Assembly: GCF_003347635.1 (NCBI RefSeq)
Contig: NZ_QDFY01000007.1
Location: forward strand, 102,501-166,500
Direction: 5' to 3'
DNA: 64,000 bases
DNA from: Sphingosinicella terrae
Lineage (GTDB): Bacteria > Pseudomonadota > Alphaproteobacteria > Sphingomonadales > Sphingomonadaceae
A program made the translations under genes and the position numbers. Positions 1-8,338 of this stretch are shown here, in pieces; position 1 is the stretch's first letter, and each line of letters starts with the position of its first letter. The notes beneath the pieces were generated by a model, which did no database searches, was not told the origin of the DNA, and was given only the letters and a program-made list of their open reading frames with translations.

Positions 1-1398
1 GCCGAGAACCCGTTCACCCGTATCCAGCACGCGCCGCAGCAGCGCCTCCGCCGGCTCCCGCTGCTCCTGCGTGACGTAGAGGCCGGCGAGATTGTAGGCG
101 AAGCGCAGCGTCGTCGGATGCTCGGCGCCGAGCCGGCGCTCGCTCGCCTCCAGCGAACGCCGGTAGAGCCGCTCGGCCTCCCCATAGAGCCGCCGGTCCT
201 CATGGTTTCCGGCCAGGTTGTGAAGCGGAACCAGGACGTCCGGATGATCGCTTCCAAGCCTCTCCTCGACTCCGGTCAGCGCGCGCCTGAAGAGCGGCTC
301 GGCCTCCTCGTGCCGGCCCTGCCGCTGGTAGGACAGGGCCAGGTTGTTGGCCGCCAGCAACGTCTCGGGATGGTCGGCGCCCAAGGCATCCTCGCGCCCG
401 CGCAGCGCCCGAACGAGCAGCGGCTCGGCCTCGGCATGCCGTTCCTGGCGGTCGTAGAGCATCGCCAGGTTGTTGACCGAGACGAGGGTCAGCGGATGGT
501 CGGGCCCGAGCAGCCGCGCCCGCGTCTCCAGGGCGCGGGCGAAGGAGGCTTCCGCCTCGGCGTACCGGCCGAGCTGGACATGGACGTTGCCCAGATTGTT
601 GACCGACGTCAGCGTGTTCGGATGCTCGGGCCCGAGGCTCCGCTCGCGCGCCGCAAGCACCCGGGCCGCAATCTCCTCCGCCTCGTGCAGGCGCCCCTGC
701 AACTCGCGCAGCCGGGCGAGATCCTGGCGCGCATGGAGCGTATCGGGATGTTCCTCGCCCAGAACGCGCGCGCTCGCCGCCACCACCCGCAGGCTGAGCG
801 GCTCGGCGGCGGCATAGCGACCGAGATTGAGATACGCCCCGGCCAGATTGTTGGCGACCAGGAGCGTGCGCTGATCGTCGGCGCCGAGCTTGCGCTCCAG
901 CACGGCGAGCGCGGATCGATAGAGCCTGGAGGCCTCTTCGTAGCGGCCCTGGCGCTGATAGGCGGCGGCCAGCCCGTTCTGGGCCAATGCCGTATCGGCA
1001 TGATCCTCCCCCAGCTGACGTCGCCGCGCCTCCCAGACGCGCAGGAGCAGGGGCTCTGCCTCGGCGTGGCGCCCGAGCTCGAGGCGGATCTGGCCCAGGA
1101 CGCCCGCCCAGGCCAAAGCGGTCTCGCCATCCGGGCCCTCGCCGGCCTCGATATCGCGCAGGATCGCCGCCACCACCGGTTCGGCCTCCGCGTGGAGCCG
1201 CTCCGCCATCAGCCGGTTGGCGGTCTCGACGCGCTCGGGCAGGCCGGCCTCGGCCGCCGGAGGTGGGGCGGCGAACGCAAGAGCGGGCACAAGTCCGCCG
1301 CACCAGGCGGCCGAGGCGAGCGCCCCGATCAGCCGCAAGGATCTCCGGCTCCTCCTCGGCCTGCTTTGGCCCGAACGAACCTCTTCGCGTCTGAGCAT
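1..1398 (-). CDS. Tetratricopeptide-repeat protein, kinesin-light-chain type (3' end outside window)
   Basis: The protein has a basic N-terminus and a hydrophobic stretch ending near AFAA, so it is probably exported. After that come repeated units of about 42 residues with the pattern LG-x-x-HP-x-TL-x-x-x-NNLA and YAEAE, typical of TPR_10/TPR_12 (kinesin-light-chain-like) repeats. At least eight repeats are visible in the 466 codons inside the window and the gene continues beyond base 1. The ATG at 1398 is preceded by a GGGGGAG Shine-Dalgarno. TPR arrays bind protein partners; nothing here identifies the partner. No neighbour is clearly co-transcribed with it, because the Yip1 gene upstream is divergent. 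The function is unknown beyond a scaffold role. Confidence 0.85.
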   Translation of the reverse strand, partial: MLRREEVRSGQSRPRRSRRSLRLIGALASAAWCGGLVPALAFAAPPPAAEAGLPERVETANRLMAERLHAEAEPVVAAILRDIEAGEGPDGETALAWAGVLGQIRLELGRHAEAEPLLLRVWEARRRQLGEDHADTALAQNGLAAAYQRQGRYEEASRLYRSALAVLERKLGADDQRTLLVANNLAGAYLNLGRYAAAEPLSLRVVAASARVLGEEHPDTLHARQDLARLRELQGRLHEAEEIAARVLAARERSLGPEHPNTLTSVNNLGNVHVQLGRYAEAEASFARALETRARLLGPDHPLTLVSVNNLAMLYDRQERHAEAEPLLVRALRGREDALGADHPETLLAANNLALSYQRQGRHEEAEPLFRRALTGVEERLGSDHPDVLVPLHNLAGNHEDRRLYGEAERLYRRSLEASERRLGAEHPTTLRFAYNLAGLYVTQEQREPAEALLRRVLDTGERVLG

Positions 1399-1603
1399 GC
1401 GAACTCCCCCCATCGTGTCGCAATCCCTGATCCGGCGCAGGATGGAACAGCCGGGTCGCGGATGACAAGCGGGGTGAAAGCCTGTCGTCGGGCGGCCGGC
1501 GTCGGCAGCGCGCGTGAGGGCGCTTCCGGCCCCCGTCCCCGCCTCGCTTGAGATTTGCCGCCGAACATGCTTCTGTCCCTGCTTTCCAGTAGGGGAGGGT
1601 TTC

Positions 1604-2251
1604 ATGACGGACGGTCCAACCAATCCAGCGCCCGGCGGGCTGCCAGGGGCACCGGTCTCGCTGGTCGACCGCGCCAAGAACATCCTGATGACGCCGAAGA
1701 CCGAATGGCCGCGCATTGCCGCCGAGCCGGCGACGATCGGCGGGATCTATACCTCCTACGTCCTGATCCTCGCGGCGATCCCGGTGATCGCGTCGCTGAT
1801 CGGCACGCAATTGCTGCTCGGCGCCTTTGCGCCGTCGCTCAATTTCTCGATCGCGACGGCCGTGCTCAGCTACCTGCTCTCGCTGGTTGCCGTGTACGTG
1901 CTCGCGCTGATCATCGATTTCCTCGCGCCGACGTTCGGCGGCGCCAAGGACATGACCCAGTCCTTCAAGGTCGCGGCCTATGCCTATACGCCGGTCTGGG
2001 TGCTTGGCATCCTCAACCTCATCCCGTTCCTCGGCATGCTCGCCGCGCTGGCCGGGATCGTCTATGCGGGCTACCTGCTCTATCTCGGGCTCGGCACGGT
2101 CAAGGGCGTCGCCGCCGACAAGACGGCGGGCTATACCGCCGCGGTCATCGTCGGCCTGATCATCCTCTATTTCGTCATCAGCATGGTCGTCGGCATGATC
2201 GTTCTGAGCTTCTTCGGCGCCGCCATGATGACGGGCGTGCCCCGCTACTGA
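1604..2251 (+). CDS. Yip1-family integral membrane protein
   Basis: This 215-residue protein has a short polar N-terminus, then the stretch [19 protein letters not shown] typical of bacterial Yip1-domain proteins, followed by about five hydrophobic segments. The conserved inner part includes the [20 protein letters not shown] region and [15 protein letters not shown]. The ATG at 1604 was chosen because AGGGGAGGG lies just upstream; an upstream in-frame start would add a Cys/Arg-rich tail that does not look native. Bacterial Yip1 proteins are inner-membrane proteins of undefined role. The 3' end overlaps the 3' end of hutH by 7 bases in convergent orientation. Confidence 0.85.
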   Translation: MTDGPTNPAPGGLPGAPVSLVDRAKNILMTPKTEWPRIAAEPATIGGIYTSYVLILAAIPVIASLIGTQLLLGAFAPSLNFSIATAVLSYLLSLVAVYVLALIIDFLAPTFGGAKDMTQSFKVAAYAYTPVWVLGILNLIPFLGMLAALAGIVYAGYLLYLGLGTVKGVAADKTAGYTAAVIVGLIILYFVISMVVGMIVLSFFGAAMMTGVPRY

Positions 2252-3753
2252 GCGAACAGGTCGGCTTCGACGGCGCCTGAAAAGGCGCCGTCGAGGACGG
2301 CATTCCGAACCCATGCCATGTCGTCGGCGAGGTAGCGGTCGCGGGCGTGGAACGGCACCGCCGTGCGGATCGCCGCGACCGCCCGACCCAAGGCCGGCGA
2401 CGTCTTCAGCGGCGCGTGGAAATCCACGCCCTGCGCCGCCGCCATCAGCTCGACCCCGATCACGCCGGCGGCATTGCGCGCGATCCGTCGCGACTTGAGG
2501 GCGCCGTGCGTCGCCATCGACACATGATCCTCCTGCCCCGCGGAGGTCGGGATGGTGTCGACGCTGGCCGGGAAGGCCAGGCTCTTATTCTCGGAAACCA
2601 GCGCCGCCGCCGTCACCTGGGCGATCATGAAGCCCGAATTGACCCCGCTATCCTCGATCAGGAAGGGCGGCAGGCCGCTCATCTTGGGATCGATCAGCAC
2701 TGCCAGCCGCCGCTCCGAGATCGATCCGATCTCGCACAAGGCGAGCGCGAGGATATCCGCGGCGAACGCCACCGGCTGGGCGTGGAAATTCCCGCCGGAA
2801 AGCGCCTCCTCGCCGAACAGCAGGGGATTGTCGCTCACCGCATTGGCCTCGATCTGGAGCGTCCGCGCGGCGTTGCGCATCAGGTCCAGCGCCGCCCCCA
2901 TCACCTGCGGCTGGCAGCGGAAGCTGTAGGGATCCTGGACGCGGTCGCAGCCCTCGTGGGATTCGCGTATCTCGCTGCCGTCGAGCAGCCGGTTGAGGAT
3001 GGCCGCGACCGCGATCTGGCCCGGCTGGCCCCTCGCCTCGTGGATGCGAGGGTCGAAGGCGACGTCGGTGCCCTTGAGCGCATCGAGCGACAGGGCGCCG
3101 GCGATCAGGGCCGATCCGAATATCCGCTCGGCGGTGAACAGCACGTCCAGCGCGATCGCCGTCGATGCCTGGGTGCCGTTGATCAACGCCAGGCCTTCCT
3201 TCGGGCCGAGGACGAGCGGTTCGAGGCCGAGCAGGGCGAGCGCGTCGGCGGCCGGCACCGGCGCTTCGTCTCCGATCGCCATCTGCCCTGCACCGATCAA
3301 TGCCGCGCTCATATGGGCGAGCGGCGCGAGATCCCCCGACGCGCCGACCGATCCCTGGCTCGGCACCACCGGCAACGCGTCCGCCTCGACGAGCGCGAGC
3401 AGCCGCTCGACCAGCGACCGCCGCACGCCGCTATGCCCGCGGCCGAGCCCGATCACCTTCAGCACCATCATCAGCCGGACGATCCGCCGGTCGAGCGGAT
3501 CGCCGAGCCCGGCGCAGTGCGACAGGATCAGGTTGCGCTGCAGCTCCTCGAGCCGCTCGGCCGGGATCCGCGTCTGGGCGAGCAGGCCGAAGCCGGTATT
3601 GACGCCATAGACGGTGCGGCCACTGTCCAGGATCGCTCCGACGGCGGCGGAGGAAGCATCGATGCCCGCCCAATATTCCTCACCGGAAGCAACCGGCGCG
3701 CCGGTCCAGACGGCGCGGAGCTCGGCCAGGGTGACCTTGCCCGGCCTCAGCAA
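2245..3753 (-). CDS. hutH: Histidine ammonia-lyase
   Basis: HutH deaminates L-histidine to urocanate, the first step of histidine degradation. The Ala-Ser-Gly triad that cyclises to the MIO electrophile is at residues 138-140 ([14 protein letters not shown]), and a catalytic tyrosine is present in [10 protein letters not shown] near residue 49. The length of 502 residues fits the family. The start is a TTG at 3753 with no purine-rich Shine-Dalgarno, and the inverted-repeat cassette ends one base upstream of it. The native start and ribosome binding site may therefore have been displaced or trimmed by the insertion. It belongs to the hutI-hutU-hutH minus-strand group. Confidence 0.95.
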   Translation of the reverse strand: MLRPGKVTLAELRAVWTGAPVASGEEYWAGIDASSAAVGAILDSGRTVYGVNTGFGLLAQTRIPAERLEELQRNLILSHCAGLGDPLDRRIVRLMMVLKVIGLGRGHSGVRRSLVERLLALVEADALPVVPSQGSVGASGDLAPLAHMSAALIGAGQMAIGDEAPVPAADALALLGLEPLVLGPKEGLALINGTQASTAIALDVLFTAERIFGSALIAGALSLDALKGTDVAFDPRIHEARGQPGQIAVAAILNRLLDGSEIRESHEGCDRVQDPYSFRCQPQVMGAALDLMRNAARTLQIEANAVSDNPLLFGEEALSGGNFHAQPVAFAADILALALCEIGSISERRLAVLIDPKMSGLPPFLIEDSGVNSGFMIAQVTAAALVSENKSLAFPASVDTIPTSAGQEDHVSMATHGALKSRRIARNAAGVIGVELMAAAQGVDFHAPLKTSPALGRAVAAIRTAVPFHARDRYLADDMAWVRNAVLDGAFSGAVEADLFAQ

Positions 3754-3754
3754 T

Positions 3755-3784
3755 AGGGGCTCGGGACTGGGGACTGGGGACTGG
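3755..3784 (+). repeat. Left terminal inverted repeat of the hut cassette
   Basis: It consists of GGGACTGGGGACTGGGGACTGG-type units in tandem, preceded by AGGGGCTC. It is matched in inverted orientation by 4180-4208. Confidence 0.8.
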
Positions 3785-4148
3785 TCAGTTATGGCTGTTC
3801 TCCAGGCTTCGGTGCAGGCCGTTCAGCATCCGTCCGACGCGGTCGGCCTGACTCAGGAACGGATCGATGTCTTCCTCGGCGCACAACCGGACACGTCGAG
3901 CCAGCATGAGCAGGGTCTCGGTCTCGGCCAGCGAGCCGCGTGCGATGCTGACGAACCGGGCATAATCCTTGCGACTGGACCTTGCTGCCCTCGGCGATAT
4001 TTGCGGGAACCGAGGTAACTGCGCGCAGCAGTTGCGAGGTCATCCGATACTCCTCGGCCTTCGGGAAGCCGCGCGCCAGTCGGTAAACCGCTTCGGCGAG
4101 ATCCATGGCGAGCCGCCAGACCTCGAGATCGCGATAGTCCCGCACCAT
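3785..4148 (-). pseudogene. Four-helix bundle protein (S23/IVP family), frameshifted
   Basis: The first part, MVRDYRDLEVWRLAMDLAEA to SVPANIAEGSK, is the conserved N-terminal half of the TIGR02436/S23 four-helix-bundle family, which includes proteins encoded in 23S rRNA intervening sequences. Around bases 3971-3976 the frame changes. The expected continuation, RKDYARFVSIARGSLAETET to [15 protein letters not shown], is found in another frame and ends at a TGA at 3785-3787. Two bases missing, or one extra, in the CGCAAG context would explain it. The repaired product would be about 120 residues, the usual family length. A sequencing error is possible. The molecular role of these proteins is unknown. 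Confidence 0.85.
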
Positions 4149-4179
4149 TCGCGCCTCCGCATTCCTCGTGCCCGCGGTC

Positions 4180-4208
4180 CCAGTCCCCAGCCCCCAGTCC
4201 CAGCCCCT
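4180..4208 (-). repeat. Right terminal inverted repeat of the hut cassette
   Basis: Read on the minus strand it begins AGGGGCTGGGACTGGGGG, matching the left arm with one gap and one mismatch. Its first A is the third base of the hutU TGA. Confidence 0.8.
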
Positions 4209-5869
4209 CACTTCACAAGCATCGGCAGGTCCAGACCCTGCTCCCGGGCGCATTCGATCGCCTCTTCGTAGCCGGCGTCTGCGTGGCGCATCACGCCCGT
4301 TCCCGGATCATTCCACAGCACCCGCTCCAGCCGCTTGGCCGCTTCCGGCGTGCCGTCGGCGACGATCACCATCCCGGCATGCTGGGAATAGCCCATGCCG
4401 ACGCCGCCGCCATGGTGGAGGGAGACCCAGGTCGCGCCCGACGCCGTGTTGAGGAGCGCGTTGAGCAACGGCCAGTCGGAGACGGCGTCGGATCCGTCCA
4501 TCATCGCCTCGGTCTCGCGATTGGGACTGGCGACCGAACCGCTGTCGAGATGGTCGCGGCCGATGACGATCGGCGCCTTGAGCTCGCCGGAGGCGACCAT
4601 CTCGTTGAAGGCGAGGCCGAGCCGGTGGCGCTGGCCGAGGCCTACCCAGCAGATCCGCGCCGGCAGACCCTGGAAGGCGATCCGCTCGCGCGCCATGTCG
4701 AGCCAGCGGTGGAGGTGGGGATCGTCGGGAATCAGCGCCTTCACCTTGGCGTCGGTGCGGTAGATATCCTCGGGATCGCCCGACAGCGCGCACCAGCGGA
4801 AGGGGCCGATGCCGCGGCAGAAGAGCGGACGGACATAGGCCGGGACGAAGCCGGGGAAGTCGAAAGCGTGCTCGACGCCCTCGTCCTTGGCGACCTGGCG
4901 GATATTGTTGCCATAGTCGAAGGTCGGCACGCCCATCGCCCGGAAGGCGAGCATCGCCTCGACATGGACGGCCATCGACGCGCGGGCGGCGTCCTCGACC
5001 GCCTTGGGGTCGCGCTCGCGCCGCTCGATCCACTGGTCGACGGTCCAGCCGATCGGCAGATAGCCGTTGACCGGATCGTGGGCCGAAGTCTGGTCGGTGA
5101 GCGCGTCCGGGCGGATTCCCCTTTTCACCATCTCGGGCAGGATCTCGGCGGCATTGCCCAGCAGCCCGACCGAGATCGGGGCGTCGGCGGCGCGGATCAT
5201 CTCGAGCGCCTCGTCGATGCTCGTCGCCCGGCGATCGAGATAGCGGGTATCCAGCCTCTTCTCGATCCGGCTCTCCTGGCATTCGATCGCGATGCAGTGC
5301 GCGCCGGCCATGACGGCGGCGAGCGGCTGCGCGCCGCCCATGCCGCCGAGCCCGGCGGTCAGGATCCACTTGCCCCGGAGGTCGCCGCCATGATGCTGGC
5401 GGCCCATCTCCGCGAAGGTCTCGTAGGTGCCCTGGACGATGCCCTGGGTGCCGATATAGATCCAGCTGCCGGCGGTCATCTGGCCGTACATCATCAGGCC
5501 CTGGCGATCGAGCGCGTTGAAATGCTCCCAGGTCGCCCATTTCGGCACCAGGTTGGAATTGGCGATCAGCACGCGCGGCGCGTCGGCGTGGGTGCGGAAG
5601 ACGCCGACCGGCTTGCCGGACTGGACGAGCAGGGTCTGGTCCTCCTCGAGCCGCTTCAGAGTCTCGACGATGCGGTCGTAGCTCTCCCAGTCGCGGGCCG
5701 CCCGGCCGATCCCGCCATAGACCACCAGCGCCTCCGGCGCCTCGGCGACACCCGGATCGAGATTGTTCATCAGCATCCGCATCGCCGCTTCGGTCGTCCA
5801 GCTCTTCGCGCTGAGCTCCGGCCCGGTCGGCGCCTGTATATGGCGGCTATTGTCGCGTCGCGCGTTCAA
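4208..5869 (-). CDS. hutU: Urocanate hydratase
   Basis: HutU converts urocanate to imidazolonepropionate, using tightly bound NAD+ as electrophile. The protein shows the family signatures [20 protein letters not shown] at the N-terminus, [18 protein letters not shown], the glycine-rich [33 protein letters not shown] and the C-terminal [21 protein letters not shown] chose the TTG at 5869, which has GGAG seven bases upstream and gives 553 residues, the usual length. An ATG at 5956 would add 29 Arg-rich residues. It lies 114 bases downstream of hutI, and its stop codon abuts the inverted-repeat cassette that separates it from hutH. Confidence 0.95.
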   Translation of the reverse strand: MNARRDNSRHIQAPTGPELSAKSWTTEAAMRMLMNNLDPGVAEAPEALVVYGGIGRAARDWESYDRIVETLKRLEEDQTLLVQSGKPVGVFRTHADAPRVLIANSNLVPKWATWEHFNALDRQGLMMYGQMTAGSWIYIGTQGIVQGTYETFAEMGRQHHGGDLRGKWILTAGLGGMGGAQPLAAVMAGAHCIAIECQESRIEKRLDTRYLDRRATSIDEALEMIRAADAPISVGLLGNAAEILPEMVKRGIRPDALTDQTSAHDPVNGYLPIGWTVDQWIERRERDPKAVEDAARASMAVHVEAMLAFRAMGVPTFDYGNNIRQVAKDEGVEHAFDFPGFVPAYVRPLFCRGIGPFRWCALSGDPEDIYRTDAKVKALIPDDPHLHRWLDMARERIAFQGLPARICWVGLGQRHRLGLAFNEMVASGELKAPIVIGRDHLDSGSVASPNRETEAMMDGSDAVSDWPLLNALLNTASGATWVSLHHGGGVGMGYSQHAGMVIVADGTPEAAKRLERVLWNDPGTGVMRHADAGYEEAIECAREQGLDLPMLVK

Positions 5870-5983
5870 GGCGTTCTCCGTCGTCAGGTCCCGCGGGCGC
5901 CGCGGCCGTCGCCGGCGCTCCTGTCGGATGGGAAAGGCTATGCCGTCCCTACTCACGATGCGCGGCAGGGGAAAGTCCGCGCG

Positions 5984-7195
5984 CTACTGATCGACCCCGG
6001 CGAAGATCCGCCGCTCGGGCCCCGGCAGGCCGACCCAGTAGCACAGCTCCGCCGGCCGTCCGACGCGCCAGACGCACAGGTCCGCCGCCTTGCCGGCCTC
6101 GATCGTTCCGATTTCCGCTTCCAGCCCGAGGGCCCGCGCGGCGTTCCGGGTCATCCCAGCCAGCGCTTCCTCCGGAGTCAGTCCGAACAGCGTGCAGGCC
6201 ATGCTCAGCATCAGGGTCGGCGAGAGCATCGGCGATGTGCCGGGATTGCAGTCGGTGGCGACGGCCATCGCCACATCGTGGCGGCGAAGCAGGTCGACCG
6301 GCGGCCGCTTGGTCTCCTTGAGCGCGTAAAAGGCCCCGGGCAGCAGCACCGCGATCAGCCCCGCCCGAGCCATCGCCTGGGCGCCCGTTTCGTCGAGATG
6401 CTCGAGATGATCGGCGGACAGCGCGCCGAACTCGGCGGCGAGCGCGGCACCGCCCTGGTCGCTCAACTGCTCGGCGTGGAGCTTGATCCTGAAGCCGAGG
6501 TCGCGGGCGGTCTCGAAATAGTCGCGGACCTCGTCGGGGGTGAAGCCGATCGTCTCGCAATAGGCGTCGACCGCCCCGGCGAGCTTCTCGCGCGCCACCG
6601 CCGGCAGGATGCTGGCGATGGCGAGCTCGACATAGTCCTGCCGCCGCTCCCGGAATTCGGGCGGCAGCGCGTGCAGCGCCAGCAAAGTGGGCGACACCCG
6701 CACCGGCTCTTCCTGGCCGAGCGCGCGGGCGGCACGCAGCATCTTGAGCTCGCCGTCGATGTCGAGCGCATAGCCCGACTTGATCTCGACCGTTGTCACC
6801 CCGCCGCGCATCAGCGCCTGGAGGCGCGGCCGCGCCTCCGCGATCAGCTGCTCGAGGGTGGCGGACCGCGTCGCCCTGACCGTCGAGGCGATGCCGCCGC
6901 CGGCGCGGGCGATCTCCTCGTAGGTGGCGCCTTCCAGCCTCTGCTCATATTCGCCGGCCCGATTGCCGCCGAACACCAGATGGGTGTGGCAGTCGACCAG
7001 CCCCGGCGTCACCCAGGCGCCGCCGAGCGGCTCCACCTTGCGCGCTTGATACCCCGCCAATTCGACCCGGCGGCCGACCCGGACGACACGTCCGTCCTGG
7101 ATCCCGATCGCGCCATTCTCGATCGCGCCGAACGGCACGCCCCGAGCCGGGTCCATGGTGGCGATGTTGCAGTCGACGAGCAGGCGGTCCCACAT
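5984..7195 (-). CDS. hutI: Imidazolonepropionase
   Basis: HutI hydrolyses imidazolonepropionate to N-formimino-L-glutamate. It is a 403-residue amidohydrolase: the metal-binding [34 protein letters not shown], the H in [12 protein letters not shown], and [12 protein letters not shown] are all present. The ATG at 7195 gives the usual N-terminus ([14 protein letters not shown]). An upstream in-frame extension would run through the divergent hutG and is not credible. Only 39 bases separate this start from the hutG start, so both promoters must share a very small space. It is the first gene of the minus-strand hutI-hutU-hutH group. Confidence 0.95.
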   Translation of the reverse strand: MWDRLLVDCNIATMDPARGVPFGAIENGAIGIQDGRVVRVGRRVELAGYQARKVEPLGGAWVTPGLVDCHTHLVFGGNRAGEYEQRLEGATYEEIARAGGGIASTVRATRSATLEQLIAEARPRLQALMRGGVTTVEIKSGYALDIDGELKMLRAARALGQEEPVRVSPTLLALHALPPEFRERRQDYVELAIASILPAVAREKLAGAVDAYCETIGFTPDEVRDYFETARDLGFRIKLHAEQLSDQGGAALAAEFGALSADHLEHLDETGAQAMARAGLIAVLLPGAFYALKETKRPPVDLLRRHDVAMAVATDCNPGTSPMLSPTLMLSMACTLFGLTPEEALAGMTRNAARALGLEAEIGTIEAGKAADLCVWRVGRPAELCYWVGLPGPERRIFAGVDQ

Positions 7196-7234
7196 GGCTC
7201 GCTTTCTAAGGTCGGGATTGTGTAAGGCAAAGCC

Positions 7235-8110
7235 ATGAGCTGGAATTCGATCGCCGACCTTGTCATCCAGGGCGGAAACGCGCCGGTGGCGCTCGCCGGA
7301 GCGCCGATGGAGGCGGGCTCGGTGACCCCCGGCCGCTGCGACCTCGCCCCCTCCGTCCTGCGCCGCGTCTTGCGCCGGTTCAGCACCTACGACGTCGAAA
7401 CGGGCGAGGAGCTCGATCTCCGTTTGCTCGACGCCGGCGATGCCGACGTGGTCGGCGTGATGCCGGCAGACGGCTTCGCGCCGGTCATGGACATCGTCCG
7501 GCGCTGCACGATCGACCACGACCTCACCTTGCTCGTCGGCGGCAACAATGCGGTGACCCGGCCGGCGGCCCATGGCCTCGGCGTGCCGCTCGATCGGGTC
7601 GGCCTGATCACGCTCGATGCCCATTTCGACCTGCGCGACACCGATCAGGGTCTTCTCAACGGCAATCCGATCCGCGCGCTGCTCGAGGACGGGCTGCCGG
7701 GCGCCAATATCTGCCAGGTCGGCCTCGCGCCCTTCGCCAACACCGCCAAGATGCACGCCGACGCCGCGGCGGCGGGGATCGGCGTCTGGACCATCGCCGA
7801 TTGCCGCGAGCAGGGCGTCGTGCCGATCCTGAAGCAGGCGCTGGCGCGGATCGACCAGGCCGAGGCGGTCATGATCGATTTCGACATCGACGTCATCGAC
7901 CGAGCCCAATGCCCGGGCGCGCCGGGGGCGCGGCCGGGCGGGATGCCGGTCACGATGTTCTTCGAGGCGGCGCGCTTCCTGGCTTCTCAGCCGAAGGTGA
8001 AGCTGGTCGACCTCACCGAGTTCGATCCCAGCCTAGACGTCAGCGACATCACCGCGCTCACCGCCGGCCGCTGGGTCTGCGAGGTGCTCGCCGGCTTCTC
8101 GGCGCGCTAG
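7235..8110 (+). CDS. hutG: Formimidoylglutamase (ureohydrolase family)
   Basis: HutG hydrolyses N-formimino-L-glutamate to glutamate and formamide, completing the pathway begun by hutH, hutU and hutI. The 291-residue protein has the arginase fold signatures DAHFDLRD (residues 128-135) and DFDIDVID (215-222), which supply aspartate and histidine ligands for two Mn ions. The usual GGDH motif reads GGNN at 102-105, so the first metal-ligand histidine is replaced by asparagine. The assignment to HutG rather than arginase or agmatinase rests on the hut context. It is divergent from hutI with a 39-base gap. Confidence 0.88.
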   Translation: MSWNSIADLVIQGGNAPVALAGAPMEAGSVTPGRCDLAPSVLRRVLRRFSTYDVETGEELDLRLLDAGDADVVGVMPADGFAPVMDIVRRCTIDHDLTLLVGGNNAVTRPAAHGLGVPLDRVGLITLDAHFDLRDTDQGLLNGNPIRALLEDGLPGANICQVGLAPFANTAKMHADAAAAGIGVWTIADCREQGVVPILKQALARIDQAEAVMIDFDIDVIDRAQCPGAPGARPGGMPVTMFFEAARFLASQPKVKLVDLTEFDPSLDVSDITALTAGRWVCEVLAGFSAR

Positions 8111-8134
8111 ACGTGCCAGGGTAACGCCTTGTCC

Positions 8135-8300
8135 CGTCATCCTGGCGAAAGCCAGGATCTCATTTCCTTTCACCGGCTGACCTAGGCATCGAGATCCCAT
8201 GATCGGCCGAACGCGGTTGCGAAGGTGCCCCGCACCTCCGCAGTCGTGTCCGGTGGACACGACGTGTCTGCGCGCTGCCGATCATTTCGCTGGGATGACG
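8135..8300. repeat. Intergenic repeat with inverted ends
   Basis: CGTCATCCTGGCGAAA at 8135-8150 matches the reverse complement of TTTCGCTGGGATGACG at 8285-8300 in 14 of 16 positions. The left end also forms a perfect hairpin, ATCCTGGC-GAAA-GCCAGGAT (8139-8158). The 166-base unit fills the convergent gap between hutG and the flotillin gene. It resembles dispersed CGTCATCCCAGCGAAAGCTG-type repeats found between genes in sphingomonads (from memory). No coding potential was recognised. Confidence 0.65.
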
Positions 8301-8338
8301 GTAGTTGGCCCGATGCTGCGGCCCAGGCAGCCGAGCGC

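Larger units (their letters stand above)
3755..4208. mobile_element. 454-bp inverted-repeat cassette carrying a broken four-helix-bundle gene
   Basis: The segment is bounded by near-perfect terminal inverted repeats of about 29 bp. The left arm (3755-3784) reads AGGGGCTCGGGACTGGGG and continues; the reverse complement of the right arm (4180-4208) reads AGGGGCTGGGACTGGGGG and continues. They differ by one gap and one substitution. The right end coincides with the last base of the hutU stop codon and the left end lies one base before the hutH start. The only gene inside is a frameshifted S23/IVP-type four-helix-bundle ORF. No transposase is present, so any movement would need help from elsewhere. 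The name is inference; the repeats and their placement are seen directly. Confidence 0.6.
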
